The notes under the pieces: model-generated
Database searches by the model: none
What the model was told of the DNA's origin: nothing
The model's input: the letters and a program-made list of their open reading frames with translations, nothing else
Made by a program: the position numbers and the translations under genes
Shown: positions 53,039 through 64,000 of the stretch, piece by piece
How positions within the stretch are numbered: the stretch's first letter is position 1
Layout of the letters: each line of letters starts with the position of its first letter
Assembly: GCF_007830335.1 (NCBI RefSeq)
Contig: NZ_VLKU01000001.1
Coordinates: forward strand, 62,001-126,000
From: Paracoccus sulfuroxidans
GTDB taxonomy: Bacteria > Pseudomonadota > Alphaproteobacteria > Rhodobacterales > Rhodobacteraceae
Reading direction: 5' to 3'
Length of the DNA: 64,000 nucleotides

Positions 53039-53086
53039 CCTTTTCGTGAACAGTATCGGATCGAATGGCTATCTGGGGGCAACGAT

Positions 53087-58172
<5,086 letters not shown>

Positions 58173-58256
58173 TTTTCATTAAATGTTCCTAAAAAGTTCT
58201 TTACACGCGCATCTCGATATGAGAACAAATTGGAAACACAGCATGGAGAGCCAGAG

Positions 58257-58352
58257 ATGTCCCTCGAGAAACTGTCTGATCTGATTGGTGTCGTCGCGAT
58301 TTCCGTCATGGGCATCGTCATCTTTTCACTGCCCGGCTTGATGGCCGCCTGA
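58257..58352 (+). CDS. Candidate 31-residue membrane protein
   Basis: Short frame starting ATGTCCCTCGAG with GGAGAG eleven bases upstream. The protein begins MSLEKLSDLIGVVAISVMGI, has one hydrophobic span at about residues 10-28, and ends LPGLMAA. It lies in the gap after recG, with an AT-rich upstream stretch and a strong terminator at 58457-58481 that no other plus-strand gene needs. I do not recognise a family. Could be a real small protein or chance; codon use is GC-typical. Confidence 0.45.
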   Translation: MSLEKLSDLIGVVAISVMGIVIFSLPGLMAA

Positions 58353-58456
58353 CGCCACATTACCCCCGAATTTCTCTGCCCCGCGCTTGATCCTTGCGAT
58401 GCCATCGCCTGTGCATCGCAGCCGTTATCCCCCGGTCGTTTGACATGCGCGCAACT

Positions 58457-58481
58457 GCCGGCCCTGCGGGGCCGGCTTTTT
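58457..58481 (+). terminator. Intrinsic terminator after the 31-residue frame
   Basis: GCCGGCCC (58457-58464), four-base loop, GGGCCGGC (58469-58476), then five T. Directed on the plus strand; borders the end of the converging scaffold gene. Confidence 0.75.
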
Positions 58482-58957
58482 CATGCGCCCTTTTCGCTGA
58501 GCGTCTCGGACGACTGAGCGGCGCTTTCGGCGGCCTCGATGGCGGCCAGCGTCGCGTCCCATGCCAGCAGGATCGAGGCGTGGCGGTTCGCGAATTCACG
58601 CGCAGGCAGCAGCGTTTCCAGCGCGTCGAAGGGGGCGGTCGGCAGCGGGCCATCCTCTTTCAGCATCGCGACGAGCTGCTGGCGCGAAGCGGCAATCTCG
58701 GCCCCGGTACGGCCCAGAACCGCCCCGCCAAGAATGGCGGCCGAGGCCTGCCCAAGCGCGCAGGCCCGGACCTCTTGCGCGAAATCACTGATCCGCCCGT
58801 CGGTCAGGCGCAGGTCCACGGTCACCGATGAGCCGCATTGGGGCGAGCGTTTATACGCGCTGCCATCGGGTGCGGGCAGGCGTCCCAAATGCGGAATCTC
58901 CGACGCCAAAGCCAGAATACGGCGCGAGTAAAGCTGCATCAGATCGCTGTCGGCCAT
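58481..58957 (-). CDS. Iron-sulfur scaffold-like protein (IscU/NifU-N fold)
   Basis: A 158-residue protein. SPQCGSSVTVDLRLTDGRIS and VRACALGQASAAILG contain two of the three scaffold cysteines of the IscU/SufU fold. The third region reads FANRHASILLAWDATLAAI, with His but no Cys where the cluster ligand would be. Rhodobacteraceae carry such relatives; whether they hold a cluster is unknown. The ATG at 58957 follows AAGGGGAAAG; a longer frame from 58999 has no good ribosome site. Confidence 0.75.
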   Translation of the reverse strand: MADSDLMQLYSRRILALASEIPHLGRLPAPDGSAYKRSPQCGSSVTVDLRLTDGRISDFAQEVRACALGQASAAILGGAVLGRTGAEIAASRQQLVAMLKEDGPLPTAPFDALETLLPAREFANRHASILLAWDATLAAIEAAESAAQSSETLSEKGA

Positions 58958-59016
58958 GGCTTTCCCCTTGCGGCTGCCCGGATTAGATAGGTGCGGCAAC
59001 GCCGAAAGGAAAGCCG

Positions 59017-59382
59017 ATGTTCGACCCTGCCAGCCTGAAATACGATGCCAATGGCCTGATTCCCGCCATCGCGCAGGATCATCTCAGCGGTGAGGTGCTG
59101 ATGATGGCCTGGATGAATGCCGAGTCGGTGGCCCGCACTCTGGCGGACGGGCGGGTGACCTATTGGTCGCGCTCGCGTCAGGCGTTCTGGGCGAAGGGAG
59201 ACACCTCGGGCCATGTTCAGAGGCTGATCGAGATGCGCATCGATTGCGACCGCGACTGCCTGCTGCTTCTGGTCGACCAGATTGGCCCGGCCTGCCACAC
59301 GAACCGGCGCAGCTGTTTTTACACAGCGCTGCGGGACGGGCAGGAGGTCATTCTGACCGAGCCTCAGAACCCCAGCGAGTGA
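59017..59382 (+). CDS. hisI: Phosphoribosyl-AMP cyclohydrolase
   Basis: A 121-residue HisI that opens the adenine ring of phosphoribosyl-AMP in histidine synthesis. VTYWSRSRQAFWAKGDTSGH and DCDRDCLLLLVDQIGPACHT match the family; the Cys residues bind zinc. Stand-alone form without the HisE domain. Its last 19 bases overlap the converging gluQRS gene. Confidence 0.94.
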   Translation: MFDPASLKYDANGLIPAIAQDHLSGEVLMMAWMNAESVARTLADGRVTYWSRSRQAFWAKGDTSGHVQRLIEMRIDCDRDCLLLLVDQIGPACHTNRRSCFYTALRDGQEVILTEPQNPSE

Positions 59383-60227
59383 CGCAGCGCCTCGGCGCTC
59401 ATGCCATCGGCGCGATAGAGGCTTAGCGCGCGCGCGTCGTCGCGCTTGGCCAACCGCTTGCCGCTGTCGTCGCGGATCAGGCGGTGATGGTGATAGCGCG
59501 GGGTTTCGAGTTGAAGTAGTTTCTGAACAATGACGTGGATATATGTGGAATCCAATAAATCTTTTCCACGTGTCACCAGCGTGATCTTCTGGGCGGCATC
59601 GTCCACGACGACCGAAAGGTGATAGGAGGTTCCCATCCCGCGCCGCGACAGGACTACATCGCCAACCCCGGTGATGAAGTCCTGCGGCGACAGGCTGTGG
59701 GGCACATCCGGAGCAATGTTTTCGTCGAGGAATGTGATCTCGGTCAGGCCCAGATAGTCCAGCGCCCGGGCCGAGTTCAGGCGCAGGGCGTCACCCGGTG
59801 CGGCATCGCGCATCTGCAGATGGCGGCAGGTGCCGGGATAGACGGGGCCGTCGGGGCCGATCTGCGGCTCTGCGCCCTCTTGCGGGGCTGAAAGGGCCGC
59901 GCGGATATCGGCGCGACGGCATTTGCAGGGATAGATCAGGTCCAGCGCGGCCAGATGGTCCAGTGCTGCCTGATAGGCCTCCCGACGCTCGGACTGGCGC
60001 ATGACGGGCGTGAGCCAGTCGAGGCCCAACCAGTGTAGATCCTCGGCAATCAGCGTCTCATATTCGGGGCGGCAGCGGCTTTGGTCGATGTCCTCGATCC
60101 GCAGCAGGAACTGGCCCGGATCGGCCAGCCGGGCGGCGGTGAGGGCCGCGAAGGCGTGCCCCAGATGCAGCGGGCCAGTTGGCGAAGGGGCGAACCGCGT
60201 GCGGTTCAATTCTGCCCCGCAAGCCAT
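59364..60227 (-). CDS. gluQRS: Glutamyl-queuosine tRNA(Asp) synthetase
   Basis: A 287-residue truncated glutamyl-tRNA synthetase lacking the anticodon domain. [19 protein letters not shown] is the HIGH motif, [10 protein letters not shown] the zinc ligands, and [13 protein letters not shown] the KMSKS-like loop. It attaches glutamate to queuosine 34 of tRNA-Asp. Coupled to trmFO upstream by a 22-base overlap; converges with hisI. Confidence 0.93.
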   Translation of the reverse strand: MACGAELNRTRFAPSPTGPLHLGHAFAALTAARLADPGQFLLRIEDIDQSRCRPEYETLIAEDLHWLGLDWLTPVMRQSERREAYQAALDHLAALDLIYPCKCRRADIRAALSAPQEGAEPQIGPDGPVYPGTCRHLQMRDAAPGDALRLNSARALDYLGLTEITFLDENIAPDVPHSLSPQDFITGVGDVVLSRRGMGTSYHLSVVVDDAAQKITLVTRGKDLLDSTYIHVIVQKLLQLETPRYHHHRLIRDDSGKRLAKRDDARALSLYRADGMSAEALRHSLGF

Positions 60228-61549
60228 TGGTTGAAGTCGGATTTTGCGCGGTCGGTATAGGCCGGATAGCGGTCCTTGCGGCCTTTGCGACCGCCCCGCA
60301 TCTCATCCAGCGGAGGGTAGAGGCCGAAATTCACGTTCATCGGCTGGAAGGTCTTGGCCTCAGCCCCGCCGGTGATGTGATTGACCAGCGCGCCCATCGA
60401 GGTGGTCGGGGCCGGAGGCGGCAGGTCGCGCCCAAGCGCCTCGGCGGCCGCCATCCGGCCCGCCAGCAGGCCCATGGCCGCGCTTTCGACATAGCCTTCG
60501 ACCCCGGTGACCTGACCTGCGAAGCGCAGGTTCGGGCGCAGCCGCAGCCGCAGACGGTCGTCGATCAGCGTCGGAGAGTTCAGGAAGCTGTTGCGATGGA
60601 TGCCGCCCAGACGCGCGAAACTGGCGTTCTGCAAGCCGGGGATCAGTTTAAAAACATCGGTTTGTGCGCCATATTTCATCTTGGTCTGGAAGCCCACGAT
60701 ATTGTAGAGCGTGCCAAGCGCGTTGTCGCGGCGCAGCTGGACAACCGCATAGGCCTTCTCGGTCGGGTTATGTGTATTGGTCAGGCCGACGGGCTTCATG
60801 GGGCCGTGGCGCAGCGTCTCGCGCCCGCGCTCGGCCATGACCTCAATGGGCAGGCAGCCGTCGAAGTAGCCAGCGGTTTCGCCCTCGCGGAACTCGGTCT
60901 TGTCGGCGGCCAGAAGCGCGTCGATGAAGCGTTCATAATCGTCGCGGGTCATCGGGCAGTTGATATAGGCGGTCCGCTCTTCCTCGGTCTCGCCCTTGTC
61001 ATAACGGCTCTGGCGCCAGCAGATCGACATGTCGATGCTGTCGGCGTGAACAATCGGCGCGATGGCGTCGAAGAACGCGAGCGATTCCGTGCCGGTCAGC
61101 CCGCGGATCGAGCCCGCCAGCGCATCCGAGGTCAGCGGCCCGGTGGCGACGATCCAGCGGCCCTCGGAGGGCAATTCGCGGATCTCGCCCGGCTGGAACG
61201 AGATCAGCGGGTGATCCTTCAGCGCCTGGGTGACCGCGCCCGAAAACGCGTCGCGATCGACGGCCAGCGCGCCGCCCGCAGGCAGGCGGTGACGGTCGGC
61301 CATCTGCATGATCAGCCCGCCCGCCGCACGCATTTCCCAATGCAGCTGTCCCACAGCGTTCATCGCATCATCATCCGAGCGGAAGCTGTTCGAGCAGACC
61401 ATCTCGGCGCAATCGCCGGTGCGATGGGCGAATGTCGCGACGTTGGGGCGCATCTCGTGCAGGACCACGGGGACGCCAGCCTGCGCGATCTGCCAGGCGG
61501 CTTCCGAGCCCGCAAGGCCCGCGCCAATGATATGCACCGTCTCTGTCAT
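60206..61549 (-). CDS. trmFO: tRNA m5U54 methyltransferase TrmFO
   Basis: A 447-residue folate/FAD-dependent enzyme that methylates U54 in the T-loop. [19 protein letters not shown] is the FAD-binding Rossmann motif, [19 protein letters not shown] and [13 protein letters not shown] are family blocks. E. coli uses SAM-dependent TrmA instead; Gram-positives and alphaproteobacteria use TrmFO. The start at 61549 (GGAA ten bases before) fits family length; 61567 is possible. First gene of a tRNA-modification pair with gluQRS. Confidence 0.93.
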   Translation of the reverse strand: MTETVHIIGAGLAGSEAAWQIAQAGVPVVLHEMRPNVATFAHRTGDCAEMVCSNSFRSDDDAMNAVGQLHWEMRAAGGLIMQMADRHRLPAGGALAVDRDAFSGAVTQALKDHPLISFQPGEIRELPSEGRWIVATGPLTSDALAGSIRGLTGTESLAFFDAIAPIVHADSIDMSICWRQSRYDKGETEEERTAYINCPMTRDDYERFIDALLAADKTEFREGETAGYFDGCLPIEVMAERGRETLRHGPMKPVGLTNTHNPTEKAYAVVQLRRDNALGTLYNIVGFQTKMKYGAQTDVFKLIPGLQNASFARLGGIHRNSFLNSPTLIDDRLRLRLRPNLRFAGQVTGVEGYVESAAMGLLAGRMAAAEALGRDLPPPAPTTSMGALVNHITGGAEAKTFQPMNVNFGLYPPLDEMRGGRKGRKDRYPAYTDRAKSDFNQWLAGQN

Positions 61550-61626
61550 CGCGTCATTCCCACTCATCGTCTTGCGCTGATCTAGGTAGCAACCGGCCCG
61601 CAGCGCAGCAAGGATGGCCGGAACGG

Positions 61627-61656
61627 AAAAAGGCGGCACCATCCGGGGCCGCCTTT
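61627..61656 (-). terminator. Intrinsic terminator after the L25 gene
   Basis: On the minus strand AAGGCGGC (61655-61648) pairs with GCCGCCTT (61637-61630), then T run TTTTT with the adjoining bases. Sits 25 bases after the L25 stop. Confidence 0.75.
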
Positions 61657-61680
61657 CCTGTCTTGCAAGCCTGCCCGGCC

Positions 61681-62310
61681 TTAGGCTTCGGCGGCTTCTT
61701 CGCTGGCCTCACCTGCGTCTTCGTTATCCGACGAACGCAGACCCGAGGGTGCTGCGATGTTGGCGATGACGAAGTTGCGGTCGATGGTCGGCTTCACGCC
61801 TTTCGGCAGCTTGATGTCTTCGATGTGGATCGAATCGCCGATCTGCTTGCCTGTCAGGTCGACCGTGATGTGATCGGGGATATCCGAGGCGGTCACGACC
61901 AGCTCGACTTCCGGGCGAACGACAACCAGCGTACCGCCGCGCTTCAGGCCCGGCGACTCTTCGTGGTTTTCGAATTCCACGTGGATGAACAGGTTCACAC
62001 GGGTGTTGCGGTGCAGGCGCATGAAGTCGATATGCGTCGGCAGGTCCTTCACCACGTCGCGCTGAACGCTGCGGCAGATGACGCGAACGTCGTCCTGACC
62101 GTCCACTTTCAGGTTCCACAGCGTGGACAGGAAGCGGCCGGCGCGCAGGCGGGTCAGCAGATAGTTGAATTCAAGGGCGATCGGCTGCGGATCTTTTCCG
62201 TCGCCGTAAACGATACCGGGCACCTTGCCTTCGCGGCGAGCTTGGCGGGCGGCCCCCTTGCCTGTCCCCGCGCGTGCCTCGGCCACCAGATCAGGGATCT
62301 CTTTGGCCAT
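61681..62310 (-). CDS. rplY: 50S ribosomal protein L25/general stress protein Ctc
   Basis: A 209-residue two-domain L25 (Ctc/TL5 type). [20 protein letters not shown] and [20 protein letters not shown] lie in the 5S-binding domain; [18 protein letters not shown] begins the beta-barrel C-terminal domain. The tail is acidic. The ATG at 62310 (AGGA, spacing 8) is preferred over the ATG two codons earlier. Binds 5S rRNA. Confidence 0.92.
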   Translation of the reverse strand: MAKEIPDLVAEARAGTGKGAARQARREGKVPGIVYGDGKDPQPIALEFNYLLTRLRAGRFLSTLWNLKVDGQDDVRVICRSVQRDVVKDLPTHIDFMRLHRNTRVNLFIHVEFENHEESPGLKRGGTLVVVRPEVELVVTASDIPDHITVDLTGKQIGDSIHIEDIKLPKGVKPTIDRNFVIANIAAPSGLRSSDNEDAGEASEEAAEA

Positions 62311-62487
62311 AGTCATATTCCTTTATGTTCGAAGTGACGGCCATCCTCCAAGGGTGCATGGCCGAAGCTGGCCCTATAGCCGCTTGGCGGCCAAATGTGA
62401 AGGGAATTTTTCGCGCGCGCGTCAGATGATTATCTTGCGGGATGGCACGAAAAGACGCAATCAGACTCTCGTATATGGGGTATTCTG

Positions 62488-63468
62488 GTGGCGCATCGTA
62501 TCCATTCGCTCGACTATATGAAACTGCTTCTGGCGCTTGGTGTGGCCTTCGGACACGCCATCCTGATGCAGAACCAGCTCAAGCCCTGGAGCTATCTGAT
62601 CGGCATGGGGCTTTTGCGCGGCTTGGTGCCGACATTCTCGGCGATCTCGGGCTACAGCATCTATGTCACGCAGAAGCGCGGCAAGCTGGATGCCTGGCTG
62701 AAGGGGCTGATCGCCGTCTATCTGTTCTGGATGGCCTTCTATCTGCCGGTCTGGTTTCGCGACATGTCGGGGTTCGAGCAGGTCGTGCAGACGCTGGTCT
62801 TCGGTACCATGCACCTGTGGTATATCGCGGGGCTGGTGCTGGCGCTGCCCCTGATGCTGGCGACGCTGTGGCTGGGCCGGAAGACCGGGACCGGGATTTG
62901 GCCGATGCTGGGCGCGGCGCTGATCCTTGCGCTGACAGGAAGCGGGCTGGCCTATTGGTCCTACCTCGTCTCACCCTTGCCGCTGGATTTGCACCGCAAC
63001 GGGATTACGGTGATCTTTCCCTTTGCGGCGGCGGGCTATGCGGTGGCGATGCTGGTTGACCAGCGTGGACGCGAGGCGCTGCCCTCGGCCCGCGCGCTTT
63101 GGTTGGCGATGATCCTGCTGGGCGTGCTCAAGCTTGGGGAATCGGCCATCGTGATGCAGGTCTATGGCGTCTCGATCCGCACGCTGCCGGATCTGCCGAT
63201 CCTGGCCATTCCCTTCGCGCTTTTGATGTTTCTGGCCTTTCTGCGGCTGGATCTGCCGCGCGCTCCGGTTAATCTGGGCCTGTGGTCGGCCAGCATCTAT
63301 TTCCTGCATATCCTGATGATCCTTATCGCGCGCCACTTCGGGATCATGAGCATCTGGGCGACGACCCTGCTGGGGATCATCATGCCGATTCTGCTGGCCA
63401 TCGCCTTCGAGAAGGTCATGGCGATGCGCCGTCGGCCTCAGGCGGAGAGGGGCGTCGTCCGCCCCTGA
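62488..63468 (+). CDS. Membrane acyltransferase, acyltransferase-3 type
   Basis: A 326-residue protein with about ten transmembrane helices. HSLDYMKLLLALGVAFGHA contains the conserved R/H...H of acyltransferase 3 proteins, and FGTMHLWYIAGLVLALPL the other helix-4 motif. GTG start at 62488 after GGGG; no ATG option nearby. Family members O-acetylate surface sugars. Context gives no substrate. Confidence 0.75.
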   Translation: MAHRIHSLDYMKLLLALGVAFGHAILMQNQLKPWSYLIGMGLLRGLVPTFSAISGYSIYVTQKRGKLDAWLKGLIAVYLFWMAFYLPVWFRDMSGFEQVVQTLVFGTMHLWYIAGLVLALPLMLATLWLGRKTGTGIWPMLGAALILALTGSGLAYWSYLVSPLPLDLHRNGITVIFPFAAAGYAVAMLVDQRGREALPSARALWLAMILLGVLKLGESAIVMQVYGVSIRTLPDLPILAIPFALLMFLAFLRLDLPRAPVNLGLWSASIYFLHILMILIARHFGIMSIWATTLLGIIMPILLAIAFEKVMAMRRRPQAERGVVRP

Positions 63469-63484
63469 TCCGCCCGAGACAGCC

Positions 63485-64000
63485 TCAGGCGAAGGGCTTC
63501 AGGAAGTCCTGCGCGATCAGCAGGTTGTGGCGGCCAAGGTTGTGCACGTCACGTTCGCCGCACAGCGCCATGGTCACGTCCAGTTCCTTGTGGATGATCT
63601 CCAGTGCCTTGGTCACGCCCTCTTCGCCCATGGCACCAAGGCCATAGATGAAGGCGCGCCCGATGAAGGTGCCGCGCGCGCCAAGCGCCAGCGCCTTCAG
63701 CACGTCCTGACCCGAGCGGATGCCGCTGTCCATATGCACCTCGACCTGATTGCCGACAGCGCGGATGATGTCGGGCAGCATGCGGATGGCGCTGGCGGTG
63801 CCGTCCAGCTGGCGGCCACCGTGGTTGCTGACGATGATCGCATCGGCCCCGAAATCGGCGGCCAGACGCGCGTCATCGGGATCGTTGATGCCCTTCAGGA
63901 TCAGCTTTCCGCCCCATTGGTCGCGAATGCGGGCGATCTTGCCCCAGTCCAGCTTCTCGTCGAACTGCTCGGCGGTCCAGCTGCTGAGCGATGAGACATC
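63485..64000 (-). CDS. Alpha-hydroxy-acid dehydrogenase, 3' part (LldD-like)
   Basis: The last 171 codons plus stop of a gene that extends past the window end. KLILKGINDPDDARLAADFG and IIVSNHGGRQLDGT hold FMN contacts and the catalytic His (SNHGG); VEVHMDSGIRSGQDVLKALA and GTFIGRAFIYGLGAMGEEGV follow. This fits L-lactate dehydrogenase or glycolate-oxidase-like FMN enzymes. The N-terminal half, which would help tell them apart, is missing. Confidence 0.88.
   Translation of the reverse strand, partial: DVSSLSSWTAEQFDEKLDWGKIARIRDQWGGKLILKGINDPDDARLAADFGADAIIVSNHGGRQLDGTASAIRMLPDIIRAVGNQVEVHMDSGIRSGQDVLKALALGARGTFIGRAFIYGLGAMGEEGVTKALEIIHKELDVTMALCGERDVHNLGRHNLLIAQDFLKPFA

Overview
The window is GC-rich chromosomal DNA from an alphaproteobacterium of the Rhodobacteraceae, most likely Paracoccus or a close relative. 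The assignment rests on gene content: CtrA beside SciP, GapR (DUF2312), DUF6456 and DUF6477 proteins, an IalB-type protein, a bifunctional ispDF, hflKC-degP, and a tauKLM-tauXY-xsc-tauZ-pta taurine cluster of the kind known in Paracoccus. It is almost entirely coding, with no rRNA, CRISPR array, plasmid origin or intact mobile element. Three tRNA genes are present: Leu-CAA, Val-CAC and Thr-TGT.

Layout. 1-5.7 kb: end of a YcgN-type gene, threonine aldolase, a tightly overlapped ispDF-pgpA-pncC operon on the minus strand, and rpiA-gor. 5.7-9.9 kb: hflK-hflC and a Do-family protease, which together form a membrane and periplasmic quality-control block. 9.9-14.5 kb: an IalB-like protein, two candidate small RNAs, a HerA-like ATPase, and DUF6477 and DUF6456 proteins. 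14.5-20.3 kb: peroxiredoxin, lipA, tRNA-Leu with a decayed integrase tail behind it, lon, an orphan RTX protein and tRNA-Val. 20.5-32.6 kb: the taurine dissimilation region. TauR is divergent from a TRAP importer (tauKLM), taurine dehydrogenase (tauXY), sulfoacetaldehyde acetyltransferase (xsc), an anion exporter (tauZ), phosphotransacetylase (pta) and a sulfite dehydrogenase with its cytochrome c. Together these can take taurine to ammonium, acetyl-CoA and sulfate.

32.6-48.7 kb: mixed housekeeping genes: histidine phosphatase, SufT-like protein, MipA/OmpV, ABC-F protein, glycosyltransferase, ndk, a cytochrome b561-YceI fusion, tdk, a DEAD helicase, dtd, a split YeeE/YedE pair, gapR, and an iron permease whose 3' end runs into tRNA-Thr. 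A less GC-rich SGNH-like gene follows. 48.7-64 kb: rplU-rpmA with a structured leader, SufE, mnmA, the cell-cycle pair sciP-ctrA with a CtrA box, ligA-recG, a 31-residue membrane ORF, a scaffold-like Fe-S protein, hisI, gluQRS-trmFO, L25, a membrane acyltransferase and the 3' part of an lldD-type dehydrogenase.

I found no clearly new multi-gene system. The best leads for something undescribed are the tandem RNA candidates at 10.87-11.11 kb, the 31-aa membrane ORF at 58.26 kb, the TauR operator with intercistronic hairpins in the taurine operon, the CDS/tRNA-Thr overlap, and the SGNH-like gene at 47.7 kb. All assignments come from reading the sequence and from memory of the families; no database search was run.
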